The notes beneath the pieces were generated by a model. It worked only from the letters and a program-made list of their open reading frames with translations. It was not told the DNA's origin and did not search any database. From Euphorbia lathyris (lineage: Eukaryota; Streptophyta; Magnoliopsida; Malpighiales; Euphorbiaceae): a DNA stretch of 64,000 nt. Position numbers and translations under genes: made by a program. Where the stretch lies: contig NC_088915.1 of assembly GCF_963576675.1 (NCBI RefSeq), positions 6,949,001-7,013,000 on the forward strand. The letters are read 5' to 3'. Positions 11,693-23,694 of the stretch are shown here, one piece after another; the stretch's first letter is position 1; each line of letters opens with the position of its first letter.

Positions 11693-12714
11693 TGATAGCT
11701 CCCATTAGTTTTAGGATCATTTTAGTTCGTTTTTGCTTTATTTCCTTTTGATTTTAGTATCGTTTTGTTACTTTTTAGTTAAAATTAGTAATTTTCGGTA
11801 TTTATGGCATTTTCTGTGTTTTTAGGTGTTTTTAGGCCTATTTGAGCATTTCTGAACCAGACCCGAGCCTTTTGGAGCATTTCTAGACAATTCAGGGTCG
11901 AAGCACTTTTAGGATTCGTCAGGGACCATTAGAGCAAATGTTGGAAGCCCAGTGACCTAAACAGATAAAAGTCGGAGCAAAATCACCCCAATTAGGACCT
12001 GTCTCGTCGAGACATTACCTGTCTCGTCGAGACAGGCCCTCGTCTCGTCGAGACACTCCTTGTCTCGACGAGATGAGGCGGGGAAAGGTGCACCAGCGCC
12101 TTCCCGCTTGCTGAAATCTGCGGATCGAGCCCTGAAGCCCATTAAAACACTTTGTAAAATGTCTTTTTCACCCTTGATGCATTAGGGTTTCCTCCCTAAC
12201 TCTATAAATAGGGAGCTAATCCTAATCTTTGAGGAGGCATTCAATAATTTAGAGAGCCGCTAGGGTTCCTCTTTAACAATGTAGATTTATAGTTTTGTTT
12301 AGTTTTATTTTCCTGCTTTCTAGATTAGGTTTATTTCAGTTTTTATTTTCTTTTGTTGAAGAACAATTAATGGGAGAAGCTCTTCATCTTCTATTTTTGT
12401 GATTGGAATCGACAAACGGGTTCTAGATTTCTCTCTTTCCCTTTTATCTTTTGCGATTATATTTAATTGAAGCTTTTTTCATTATTCCTATTGTCATTTT
12501 GCTATGATTAGTTTGTCTATGAACTGATCCCCGTCCAATTTGGGATGGGGATGAAATTGATTATATGATTATCTATGATTAGGGATCTAGGGCCTTTGAT
12601 TGATCAGTTTATGCATGCTTAATGCCTTGAAATTGTCAGGAATATGATTATTGCTAGAATGAGACTCAATGACGGTCAACTAGCCTGCTTTATGTATATT
12701 TTGTGCCTAATCTC
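11693..12714 (+). mobile_element. Fragment of a gypsy-type LTR (tentative)
   Basis: The segment begins TGATAGCTCCCATTAG where CopB0 homology stops, and ends where CopB1 leader homology starts. It is AT-rich, has a TATA box (CTATAAATAG, 12202-12211) followed by a leader-like T-rich stretch, and encodes nothing I recognise. These traits fit the 5' part of an LTR. The family is uncertain and no second copy is in the window. Confidence 0.45.
12001..12074. repeat. Four copies of the palindrome GTCTCGTCGAGAC
   Basis: Near-identical 13-mers occur at 12001-12013, 12021-12033, 12042-12054 and 12062-12074. Each is TCTCG, one centre base, CGAGA. The third and fourth are spaced at the same 20-21 bp step as the first three. 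They lie about 130 bp upstream of a TATA box. Confidence 0.85.
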
Positions 12715-13492
12715 TCTAATAGTTTCGTATCTTTTATATTAATCTTTAGATTAATATAACTATACAAAACTTTAATTAAGCACGTCCCAATTATTTTGAT
12801 TTTAATTCATTTAACATTTTGATTTACAAATTGGTAAAACAAACTTTTAAACAAATTTTCATTCGATAATCAAAACAGAAAACTATCAATTTCTGAAACA
12901 TATATATATATATATTTAAATATAAAAAACGATTTTAAACAATTTAAAATCAAGTGGGTCTCGGGCCGGGCCCGAGAGTGGGTTGCTGCCGATTGGCAGC
13001 AGCTCTAGCGCGGCTGAACCGCCGCTGCCTTGCGGCAGCGGCGGCCAGGCACCGTACGCGGCTGCTGATACGAGGCAGCAGCCGCGCGACAGCGGCCAGT
13101 CGCGCCGTGAGGCGCGACTCGGGCTGCTGTCGTACTTATTTTTTTTAGGTTTCAATATATATATCAGTTCTAAAACGGTTTTAAAACGATTTTCAGAAAA
13201 TAGGAAAAACTACTATAGATTTCTGTTTTATCTTTAGAATTAATAAAACTGATTTTATCAATCTAACTATAAAACTAATAGATGTTATTATAATGATTAT
13301 CAACCAAAATAATTAGGAACATACGCATAATCTATTTTAATTAATAATTAATTAAAACTTATTTATCTTTAGAATTAATTAATAAAAACAATTTGTTAAT
13401 TAATCCTAACTATAAATATTCATTCAATCCTATTGAAAACTTCTAAATTTTCATATATGAAATAACGGATTTAACGATGGATCTGATACCAC
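12715..13492 (-). repeat. Leader remnant of a second CopB1 unit
   Basis: This stretch matches 20348-21152, the CopB1 leader, including the GC-rich block and the primer site (TGGTATCAGATCC on the minus strand, 13479-13491, one mismatch to the other copy). Only the part next to the LTR survives. No gag or pol of this unit is left. Confidence 0.88.
12954..13135. repeat. GC-rich palindromic block in the leader, copy 1
   Basis: About 180 bp of strongly GC-rich DNA sits in AT-rich surroundings. It holds many inverted words, such as GGGCCGGGCCC, GCCGCTGCCTTGCGGCAGCGGC and GTCGCGCC...GGCGCGAC, so it could fold into stable hairpins. Open frames on both strands here overlap each other and show no known motif. 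A second copy is at 20603-20784. Confidence 0.85.
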
Positions 13493-15354
13493 TGTTGGAA
13501 ATTAGGCTAAGGTATAGCAGCAGAAATATAAAATTTTTAACCTATTTCCATTTAACCATAGGATCCGTTAATCGTTATTTCATATAAAGAGGGATAAAAA
13601 GAATTACCTCTTGATGATCAATCTACCGTTGTTAATGAAGTGCCCACAACTCTTCTCTGAGTTCCCAAACACGGAATCAAACACGGGAAGATTAATTTAG
13701 AATCAACCGTTGAATAGCAACCAAAGTAGATTGCCTCTAACTAATCAACACAAAATCAAGGATAAGAGAAATAGATGAAATCAATTGATCAAAGGAAGCC
13801 GTAGAGAAATCTCATCCTCGAACTAGGGGTGTCAAATTTTCTCTCTCTTGTGCTAGGGTGGATTTCGAAAATCTCAGTAGGGGATTAGCATAGTAGATTT
13901 CGAAAATCTCAAGGGGGAGGGGTATTTATAATCTCTTGTATCTAATCCCTAGTTAGATAGAATTAGGTTACTGAATAGGAATTCAATTCGGAATAGAATT
14001 CCTAATTATTATCTCACTATATATCTAATATATTAAGGATAATAATAATAACCTTATTGGATAATAATAGGAGTATAATAATCTAATTAAAACTCCTAAC
14101 TTATTTATCTCTTAATTAATTTAATTCATAATCCTAATCTAATTAGGATTTAACAAAATCAAATTAATTATTCATGTGTTTAATCACATGAATTTCGACC
14201 CCCTTGGTCCATGGGCCTTATTGGGCTCAATTGGGCTTTCATCAATTAATTAACATCTATCTCTCTTTTAGGTTCCAAGTCTTATGTGTGACCCATTAGG
14301 TTCTTATTGCTTCTAGCCGTATGCAACATTATTAAATTAATTTTCAAAGAATTATATTTAATCTTTGCATAACGGAATGATGTACAGAGTATGTGATTAG
14401 CAAGTCTGTAATCATTCCCCCAGAGCCATAAGAAGACAGGTTGATTCTGTCGTTAACCTTTCCGTATTAGTTACAGTATAATTCGATCCTTTATCAACTA
14501 CGTCCTTGAACTGAATCTTATGACTATGGATGATGTCAAGTCACATATAGCGAGACATTCGTTTTACTTGTACAGGCCGAGTCAACTCAAATAGATAGGT
14601 TAAGTGAAATCTGTATTTCAAGTCTTAAGCTATCACCTTGCAAGGATTTAGAGTCGAGTCTTCCACAAGCGATCCATGGATGTATCTCCCATTCATCGGG
14701 AGTGATAAATGCTCAATCCAATATATAACGATCCCGCAATCACTTCCTGTGATACCCAACGTCTACTGTTCACACCCCAGAGTCATCTCTCTTAAGGATC
14801 GTGTTACACCAGAGTCAAAGCATCACATTCCGTAATCCAGAATACCAATTAATATTCCTTTGAGTCTGAGGATTAGTTATACCTATTAATACCAATGAGA
14901 TGAATAGGTGACAAGGACGAATCTACCCATCCTGTTATCTCAAATCGGATCCCCAATCCTAATGAACAACTTTTCATCGGATCTATGTAACTGTCCAGAT
15001 ATCTGCATATATGAAGCTTGTGAGATCAGCTTTCTGTCGGACAGAAGACATTGTTACATACAAGTCTCAACAGTGATATATCAATCCTAAACATATCACT
15101 TGACTTGGGGTGGTTTTAAGTTTATTAGTTTATTATAAAGTTTTGTCTCACTTCATGCTTGTATGAACACTTTATAATCACTTTAAATAAACTTACGGAT
15201 TTCCTTTTATTAGACTTTATTTAGTGCTTAAAAGGGATTGCCTTTATATAGTTATAAAACATATATCTCATTAAAACAAATGATATAAAGAACAATTCAT
15301 TTACATTAAGTTTGTATCTTAGAACAATTGTCTATAGGACACTAAACCCCAACA
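13493..15354 (-). repeat. CopB1 LTR (3' LTR of the coding unit)
   Basis: On the minus strand the LTR starts TGTTGGGGTTTAG and ends GCCTAATTTCCAACA. It matches the CopB2 LTRs and the split second CopB1 LTR. Small open frames inside it recur in all copies because the DNA recurs. Confidence 0.9.
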
Positions 15355-15365
15355 TGCTCCCACTT
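15355..15365 (-). promoter_or_regulatory. CopB1 polypurine tract
   Basis: AAGTGGGAGCA on the minus strand lies between the pol end and the LTR. CopB2 has AAGTGGGAGTA at the same place. Confidence 0.75.
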
Positions 15366-15368
15366 GGA

Positions 15369-15779
15369 CTAAAGCCAATTGTTTCTAAAACTTATCCCAG
15401 TAGAAGTTAAATGACGATCATGTACTTTCTGGGTTAAAGGCTTTGTCAACGGATCTGCAACGTTGTCCTCTGTAGGTACTCTTTCTATTCTCACATCTCC
15501 TCTAGCCACAATCTCTCTAATGATGTGGTATCGCTTAAGGTAATGCTTGGACACATTATGAGACCGTGGTTTCTTTGCTTGCGCAATGGCTCCATTGTTA
15601 TCATAATACAGTGTAATAGGATTTACAATGTCAGGCACCACACCAAGTTCTGTAATGAACTTTATTATCCAAACCGCTTCCTTTGCTGCTTCCGCAGCTG
15701 CGATATACTCTAACTCGGTCGTAGAGAAAGCTACGCTTCCCTGCTTGGAACTCTTCCAACTGACCGCGCCCCCATTCAA
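15369..15779 (-). pseudogene. CopB1 RNase H, C-terminal part
   Basis: The 136 codons carry NGGAVSWKSSKQ, FSTTELEYIAA (Glu-containing motif), YYDNNGAIAQA and NVADPLTKPLTQ, the RNase H end of copia pol. The frame is separated from the upstream pol ORF by a one-base deletion in an A run near 15850 relative to CopB2. In CopB2 the same region is fused to reverse transcriptase. The stop is 14 bases from the LTR. Confidence 0.9.
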
Positions 15780-15850
15780 GATAAACAGGTATCCTGATTG
15801 GGATTTAAAATCATTCTCATATGTGAGATGACTTGCGTCTGAAAATCCTT

Positions 15851-18076
15851 CTATTTCATATCACCTTCTCCGTACACTAGGAACATATCTTTAGTTCTTC
15901 TCAAGTACTTAAGAATGTTCTTGACGGCAATCCAATGCTCGTCTCCCGGATTCCCTTGGTAACGACTCATTACAGATAACGCGAACGCTACGTCAGGTCT
16001 AGTGCATAGCATAGCATACATAATCGAACCGATTGCGCTGGCGTACGGGACTACATCCATGCGTCTTTTGTCATCATCGGTTTTAGGACATTGATGATTG
16101 TTTAACTTTACACCATGTAGCATGGGTAAGTTACCTCGTTTCGATTCAAGCATGCTAAACCGATTTAGCACCTTTTCAATGTATGTAGCCTGTGAAAAAC
16201 CAAGCAGTCTTCTCGATCTATCTCTGTAGATCTTTATACCAAGTATATAAGCTGCTTCACCAAGGTCTTTCATTGAGAAGTTACCAGATAACCATACTTT
16301 TACCGACTGTATTAGAGCAATGTCATTTCCCATTAATAATATATCGTCCACATATAGTATGAGAAATGCTATAGAGCTCCCACTTGCTTTCTTGTAAATG
16401 CAAGCTTCTTCGCAATTTTGTTCGAAACCAAATTGTTTTATGGTTTCGTCAAAACGCTTATTCCATCTTCTTGATGCTTGCTTGAGTCCATAAATGGATC
16501 TCTGAAGTTTGCAAACTTTATTTGCATCCTTCGACATGAAACCTTCAGGCTGCATCATGTATACATCCTCAAGCAGGTTTCCGTTTAGGAAAGCTGTTTT
16601 CACATCCATTTGCCAAATCTCATAATCAAAATGAGCGGCAATTGCAAGCATGATTCTGATTGATTTGGACATAGCCACAGGAGAGAAAGTTTCGTCATAA
16701 TCAATTCCTTGCTTCTGACGATATCCTTTCGCTACTAACCTAGCTTTGTAGGTGCTAACCTTTCCATCCATGTATGTCTTCTTTTTGAAGATCCACCTGC
16801 ACCCAATGGGTATTATCCCTTCGGATGGATCAACCAAAGTCCACACTTGGTTAGTATACATGGAATCCATTTCAGAATCTATGGCCTCAAGCCATGCTTT
16901 AGAATCTGGACTAGTAAGAGCCTCTTCGTAGTTTTCGGGTTCGTCGTCTAACACGGGAACCTCATTATCATCTCCCACTAGAAAACCATATCTAACTAGG
17001 AGTTCACGAACTCTTTGTGATCTACGAATAGGTGGCACTGGAGTATCATCTAATGGGACTCCTTCGGGTACCTCAACCGCCTCTGTTGTTTCAGTCGGTG
17101 TTTCTTCTTCTTGAACTTCGTCAAGTTCAATCATGCTTCCCTTTTGTGTTTCTTCGAGAAACTCTTTCTCTAAGAAGGTTGCATGTTTGGATACTATTAC
17201 TTTCTGATCATCTGGATGATAGAAGTAATATCCCACAGTTTCCTTAGGGTATCCAATGAAGAAACATTTATCAGATTTCGAATCTAGTTTATCGGACGCA
17301 ATGCGTTTGACAAATGCTGAACAACCCCATACTCTCATGAATGAGAACACGGGTTTCCTACCAACGAACAATTCATATGGTGTGGAACTAGCGGATTTAG
17401 TTGGTACTCGATTTAGGGTGAAGAGGGAAGTTTCTAAGGCATAGCCCCAGAACGTCTTTGGAAGTAAGGCCATGCTCATCATGGATCGTACCATATCTAG
17501 TAGGGTACGGTTTCTCCTTTTGGATACACCATTGTGTTGTGGTGTATAGGGAGGTGTCCATTGTGAGCATATCCCACATTCAGTTAGATAATTCAGAAAA
17601 TCATCTGAAAGATATTCGCCACCTCGATCAGATCGAAGCATCTTTATTTTCTTTCCTAATTGATTTTCTACTTCATTCTTGAAGTATTTGAATTTCTCAA
17701 AAGCTTCTGATTTGTGCTTCATCAAGTAGATGTAACCATATCGGGTATGGTCATCTATGAAGCTTATGAAGAATCTGAATCCTCCTCTTGCTTGGAGTGA
17801 CATAGGACCGCATACATCTGAATGAATGAGTCCTAGAGTGTCTGATACACGCTCACCTTTATTGCTAAAGGGTGTCTTTGTCATTTTACCTTTTAAACAT
17901 GATTCGCATGTTTCCAATGATTCGGAATCGATTGGATCTATAAGCCCATCTGAATGTAGCTTTAGCATGCGTCTCTTGTTTATATGGCCTAAACGACAAT
18001 GCCACAAGTAAGTTGAATTATCTAGCTTATGTCTTTTGGTATCAATTGCAAAAACAGGAATTTTGACATCTAACAC
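15851..18076 (-). pseudogene. CopB1 integrase and reverse transcriptase
   Basis: This 741-codon ORF reads the integrase zinc site (HCRLGHIN, CESC), catalytic residues in IHSDVCGP, RSDRGGEY and NGVSKRRNR, a variable linker, then reverse transcriptase with GCRWIFKKKT, GIDYDETFSPV, QMDVKTAFLNG and the catalytic YVDDILLMGND. NGVSK replaces the NGVSE of CopB2, so the third integrase acid (Glu) is changed to Lys and strand transfer would fail. Frameshifts bound it on both sides: one in an A run near 18140, which separates it from gag-protease, and one near 15850. It aligns almost codon for codon with CopB2. Confidence 0.93.
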
Positions 18077-18122
18077 ATAAATCCCATTTTGTGATATTCC
18101 TGAAAAATAAAAGATCGAATCT

Positions 18123-19340
18123 TTATAAAAATGGCAACTCTTGTTTTTTTATTGAAATATGAAAACCGTCGTCAACAAGACGGCTATTAGAAATAATGTT
18201 TCGAGACATTTGCGGAACGTACAAACAGTTCCTTAATTCTATTACAAGCCCTGAGGGCAAATTTAAAACATAATCTCCAATTGCGAGGGCGACAACTCTT
18301 GCTCCATTTCCCACTCGCAAGTTTATGCTTTCTTTCTTTAGTTCCTTAGTCTGTTTTAGCTCCTGCACATTTGTACAAATATGAGATCCACATCCGGTAT
18401 CAAGTACCCAAGATTCAGACTGTGAAACTGTATTTATTTCAATATAAAACATACCAGATGTTGAAGCATCGCCATTTCCCTTCTTGAGGGAGGCTAGGTA
18501 CTCCTTGCAGTTCCTCTTCCAATGCCTGTCTTTACCATAGAAGTGGCACTCTCCTTTGGGCTTTTTCACTTCCTTTCCCTTAGCTTTGTTGGGCACGGCT
18601 TTCTTACCTTTCTTGGGATATTTAGGATTGGGATAATTCCCTTTCCTCTTCTTTGATCCCTCAATGACAAGAGCCGGTATGGCTTTGTCTTTCCTCATAT
18701 TGGGCTCAACTAACTTGAGCATGTTTGCAAGCTCTTTAAGAGAGGTTTGCAAGTCATTCATTTGATAGTTCATAATGAACTGTGAATAACTCTCTGGGAG
18801 GGATTGAAGAATTAAGTCTATGCTTAATTCGTTATCCATCGCGAATCCAATACTTGAAAGTTTAGTAATATAGCCAATCATCTTGACACAATGTGTCATG
18901 ATAGATGTGCCATCTTGCATCCTGCAACGATATAGCAACTTGGATATCTCGTAGCGTTCGCACCTAGTTTGTTTCCCAAACAGCTCTTTAAGGTGCATGA
19001 TGATGGAATAGGCATCCATTTCCTCATGTTGCCTTTGTAATTCCGGTGTCATCGATGCAAGTATGATGCATTCGGCATGATCATCATCAGCCTTGTGCTT
19101 CTGGTAAGCATCAATTTCCTCAATGGGAGCATCATCAGCAGGGATAGGGGGTATCGTTGTATCAAGTACATACCCTATCTTATCGAACTTCAAAACAATT
19201 TTGAGGTTACGAAACCAGTCGGTGAAGTTTGAACCATTCAATTTGTTATCGGTAAGAATGTTTTGCAGATTGGTTTTAGTCATGATTTTAAGAGTGTGTT
19301 TAATTAAACCTGAGAGTGAGAAAGAGTAAACATATGTCAT
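18123..19340 (-). pseudogene. CopB1 gag and protease
   Basis: The 405 codons start MTYVYSFSLSG and hold a UBN2/retrotrans_gag-type core (GSNFTDWFRNLKIVLKFDK). The zinc knuckle, at about residues 263-276, reads CHFYGKDRHWKRNC, with Tyr where the second Cys should be; CopB2 has CHFCGKDGHWKRNC. The protease motif SWVLDTGCGSHIC is near residue 309. A more usual start may be the internal MTKTNLQN, about 18 codons on. Gag forms the particle and the protease cuts the polyprotein. The frame runs into a stop after an A-run insertion that separates it from integrase. Confidence 0.9.
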
Positions 19341-20530
19341 TCATTTGCTTAAAGTATATCAATCTAAAATTATAGGCCTTTTAGTTTATTTTAGATTGCT
19401 CCCACTATTTTGCCAAATTAATAGCCCTCCATATTAATTCGAAGAATTTCACAAATCCTTTAGTGAGCTAGGATCCTAACTCCTGAGATTTCGCCTTGAG
19501 TTTGCTCAACAAGCTAGTCTCATTCGTTAGGTAGATTCATGTAATCAATCACATCTTTAATGTGATTCCTAGGTTATTGGGTTACTAACCACATTAGTAA
19601 CTAATATGCTATTCACATTAATCCCAACCATCTTGCCCATTAGTTTATGACAACATGAGTTTGCTCATCCAATTATCATAATCTAATTTAAGTATTACCC
19701 CATATTCATGAAAAGTAATTTTCGATAATTCAGGTGTTACCGAAAGGACCCCGAGCTTGAGTTTGCTCAACAACCCAAAGGCCCTCAGCACTGCCGGCTG
19801 AATTATAATATTAGGGAGGGGCAACCGATTTTAATAACTTGTTTATTTACTTAACTTTTTAATGAGGGATTTTATTTTAGGTCTCATAATCTAACTTAGT
19901 CTTGATTTGCTTTAGCATACATCAGACACATACATTCACATACATTGGCGTTATGGACATATCATCTAAATTATTCCGTCGAGCCAGAGACGGAATAAAA
20001 GGGCAAAACCTAAGGAAATACTAACTATTACATATTTCTCTTTAGGTCCTCCGTATTCTCCATGGCGCCTTGAAATTACATATTAATTTCTATACTACTA
20101 AAGAAAACTTCAATTGAATTGAAGGGAATTAGAGGAGAGGAGAAATTACAATAGATAGTAGAAAGGCAGGACTCGCAGGCCCTATTGCAAAAATACCAAA
20201 AGACTAAAAGAGGGTTCAAATATGTCCATAACTCTAAACATGCATAGACTCAATTAAATAAATTTAATTGGTTGATTACATAACTATCTTATGTAATATT
20301 TATGTTTATCACATTAACTTATCAATTAACTTTCATCCAATTTTACTTCTAATAGTTTCGTATCTTTTATATTAATCTTTAGATTAATATAACTATACAA
20401 AATTTTAATTATGCACGTCCCAATTATTTTGATTTTAATTCATTTAACATTTTGATTTACAAATTGGTAAAACAAACTTTTAAACAAATTTTCATTCGAT
20501 AATCAAAACAGAAAACTATCAATTTCTGAA

Positions 20531-20538
<8 letters not shown>

Positions 20539-20574
<36 letters not shown>
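20539..20574. repeat. AT microsatellite in the CopB1 leader
   Basis: About 18 TA units sit next to the GC-rich block. The tract is shorter in the copy at 12900-12915, which accounts for most of the length difference between the two leader copies. Confidence 0.85.
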
Positions 20575-20579
<5 letters not shown>

Positions 20580-20602
20580 GATTTTAAACAATTTAAAATC
20601 AA

Positions 20603-20784
20603 GTGGGTCTCGGGCCGGGCCCGAGAGTGGGCTGCTGCCGATTGGCAGTAGCCCTAGCGCGGCTGAACCACCGCTGCCTTACGGCAGCGGCGGCCAGGCG
20701 CCGCACGCGGCTGCTATCGCGAGGCAGCAGCCGCGCGACAGCGGCCAGTCGCGCTGCGAGGCGCGACTCGGGCTGCTGTCGTAC
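20603..20784. repeat. GC-rich palindromic block in the leader, copy 2
   Basis: This is the same block as at 12954-13135, with a few substitutions. It is absent from the CopB2 leader. Confidence 0.85.
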
Positions 20785-21138
20785 TTATTTTTTTTAAGGT
20801 TTAAATATATATATATATATATATCAGTTCTAAAACGGTTTTAAAACGATTTTCAGAAAATAGGAAAAACTACTATAGATTTCCGTTTTATCTTTAGAAT
20901 TAATAAAACTGATTTTATCAATCTAACTATAAAACTAATAGATTTTGTTATAATGATTATCAACCAAAATAATTAGGAACATACGCATAATCTATTTTAA
21001 TTAACAATTAATTAAAACTTATTTATCTTTAGAATTAATTAATCAAAATAATTTGTTAATTAATCCTAACTATAAATATTCATTCAATCCTATTGAAAAT
21101 TTCTAAATTTTCATATATGAAATAACGGATTTAACGAT

Positions 21139-21151
21139 GGCTCTGATACCA
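21139..21151 (-). promoter_or_regulatory. CopB1 primer binding site (initiator tRNA-Met)
   Basis: TGGTATCAGAGCC on the minus strand, one base from the LTR, is the standard copia primer site complementary to the 3' end of initiator tRNA-Met. Confidence 0.9.
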
Positions 21152-21152
21152 C

Positions 21153-21595
21153 TGTTGGAAATTAGGCTAAGGTATAGTAGCGGAAATATAAAATTTTTAA
21201 CCTATTTCCATTTAACCATAGGATCCGTTAATCGTTATTTCATATAAAGAGGGATAAGAAGAATTACCTCTTGATGATCAATCTACCGTTGTTAATGAAG
21301 TGCCCACAACTCTTCTCCGAGTTCCCAAACACGGAATCAAACACGGGAAGATTAATTTAGAATCAACCGTTGAATAGCAACCAAAGTAGATTGCCTCTAA
21401 CTAATCAACACAAGATCAAGGATAAGAGAAATAGATGAAATCAATTGATCAAAGGAAGCCGTAGAGAAATCTCGTCCTCGAACTAGGGGTGTCGAATTTT
21501 CTCTCTCTTGTGCTAGGGTGGATTTCGAAAATCTTAGTAGGGGATTAGCATAGTAGATTTCGAAAATCTCAAGGGGAGGGGTATTTATAATCTCT
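21153..21595 (-). repeat. CopB1 5' LTR, part 1 (LTR 3' end)
   Basis: This matches the first 443 bp of 13493-15354 and stops at TCTCT, where CopB2 begins. The rest of the LTR resumes at 30573. Confidence 0.9.
21591..21595. repeat. Target-site duplication TCTCT of CopB2, left copy
   Basis: TCTCT here is repeated at 30568-30572. The uninterrupted LTR at 13493-15354 has the word once, in AATCTCTTGTATC, which proves the insertion point. Confidence 0.92.
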
Positions 21596-23680
21596 TGTTG
21601 GGGTTTACTGTCCTATAGACAATTGTTCTAGGATACAAACTTAATGTAAATGAATTGTTCTTTATATCATTTGTTTAATGAGATATATGTTTTATAACTA
21701 TATAAAGGCAATCCCTTTTAAGCACTAAATAAAGTCTAAAAAAAGGAAATCCGTAAGTTTATTTAAAGTGATTATAATGTGTTCATACAAGCATGAAGTG
21801 AGACAAAACTTTATAGTAAACTGATAAACTTAAAACCACCCCAAGTCAAGTGATATGTTTGGGATTGACATATCACTGTTGAGACTTGTATGTAACAATG
21901 TCTTCTGTCCGACAGAAAGCTGATCTCACAAGCTTCATATATACAGATATCTGGACAGTTACATAGATCCGATGAAACGTTGTTCATGAGGATTGGGGAT
22001 CCGATTTGAGATAACAGGATGGGTAGATTCATCCTTGTCACCTGTTCATCTCATTGGTATTAATAGGTATAACTAATCCTCGGACTCAGAGGAATATTAA
22101 TTGGTATTCTAGATTACGGAATGTGATGCGTTGACTCTGGTGTAACACGATCCTTAACAGAGATGACTCTGGGGTGTGAACAGTAGACGTTGGGTATCAC
22201 AGGAAGTAATTGCGGAGTCGTTATATATTGGATTGAGCATTTATCACTCCCGATAAATGGGAGATACAGCCATGGATCGCTTGTGGAAGGCTCGACTCTA
22301 AATCCTTGCAAGGTGATAGCTTAAGAGTAAGAAATACAGATTTCACTTAACCTATCTTTTTGAGTTGACTCGGCTTGTACAAGTAAAATGAACGTCTCGC
22401 TATATGTGACTTGACATCACCCATAGTCATAAGATTCAGTTCAAGGATGTAGTTGATAAAGGATCGAATTATACTGTAACTAATACGGAAAGGTTAACGA
22501 CAGAATCAACCTGTCTTCTTATAGCTCTGGGGGAATGATTACAGACTTGCTAATCACATACTCTCTACATCATTCCGTTATGCAAAGATTAAATATAATT
22601 CTTTGAAAATTAATTTAATAACGTTGCATACTGCTAGAAGCAATAAGAACCTAATGGATCACACATAAGACTTGGAACCTAAAAGAGAGATAGATGTTAA
22701 TTAATTGATAGAAGCCCAATTGAGCCCAATAAGGCCCATGGACATAAGGGGGTAGAAATTCATGTAGTGATATACATGAATAATTAATTTGATTTTGTTA
22801 ATCCTAATTAGATTAGGAATATGAATTAAATTAATTAAGAGATAATTAAGTTAGGAGTTTTAATTAGATTAATATACTCCTATTATTATCCAATAAGGTT
22901 ATTATTATTATCCTTAATATATTAGATATATAGTGAGATAATAATTAGGAATTCTATTCCGAATGGAATTCCTATTCAGTAACCTAATTCTATCTAACTA
23001 GGGATTAGATACAAGAGATTATAAATACTCATTCCCTTGAGATTTTCGAAATCCAAGCAAGCCATACCCTACTTGTGATTTTCGAAATTCACCTAGTCCA
23101 AGAGAGAGAAAATTCGACACCCCTAGTTCGAGGACGAGATTTCTCTATGGCTTCGTTTGATCAATTAATTTTCATCTATTTCTTTTATCCTTGATCTTGT
23201 GTTGATTAGTTAGAGGCAATCTACTTTGGTTGATATTCAACGGTTGATACTAAATTAATCTTCCCGTGTTTTATTTCGTGTTTGTGAACTCGAAGAAGAA
23301 AAACAAACAAAAAGGGAGAAATTCGTTTTACTACTCCTACATCAGGTCATTTCACGATTTCATGGATTCCCGGAGATTGAACCGTCGGATCATCGCGATA
23401 TTTGGACAGGAGCTTCTAGACATATTCTTCCACGTTTACACCGAAGGGATTGTTGTTTGGAGGTCTAGAAGGTCTGTTTCGGATAGGGACAGATTGGTAG
23501 ACAGTTTCTATCTCTTTTGAAGTTGTCGGCACTTCGTTTGCAACGGTAGATAGAACTTCTAAAAGGTATTTCTTCTTATCATTCTTTATATGAAATAACG
23601 GTTAACGGATCTTGTGGTTAAATAGAAATAGGTTAAAATTTTTATATTTCCGCTGCTATATCTTAGCCTAATTTTCAACA
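21596..23680 (+). repeat. CopB2 5' LTR
   Basis: The 2085-bp LTR starts TGTTGGGG and ends TTTTCAACA. It includes bases 22486-22821, which the 3' LTR lacks. A TATA-like word (GATTATAAATACTC) occurs near 23018. Confidence 0.92.
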
Positions 23681-23681
23681 G

Positions 23682-23694
23682 TGGTATCAGAGCC
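23682..23694 (+). promoter_or_regulatory. CopB2 primer binding site (initiator tRNA-Met)
   Basis: TGGTATCAGAGCC begins one base after the 5' LTR. Confidence 0.92.

Larger units (their letters stand above)
19341..21138 (-). other. CopB1 untranslated leader
   Basis: This long leader lies between the primer site and the gag start. It matches the CopB2 leader (23695-25006) along most of its length but has about 484 extra bases (20491-20974), including the GC-rich block. There is no gene here. Confidence 0.8.

Noticed and set aside
12954..13237. GC-rich block as a CpG-island promoter or host exon
   Set aside because: It is repeated at 20603 in the same place of the same element and its ORFs overlap on both strands without motifs.
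14908..15090. A recurring small ORF (MTRTNLPILLSQIGSP...) found at 14908, 21811, 29034 and 31544
   Set aside because: It lies inside every CopB LTR and recurs only because the LTR does. Its strand is opposite to the element, and it lacks any known motif.
21139..21151. TGGTATCAGAGCC as part of a tRNA gene
   Set aside because: Only the tRNA 3' end complement is present, right beside an LTR, so it is a primer site.
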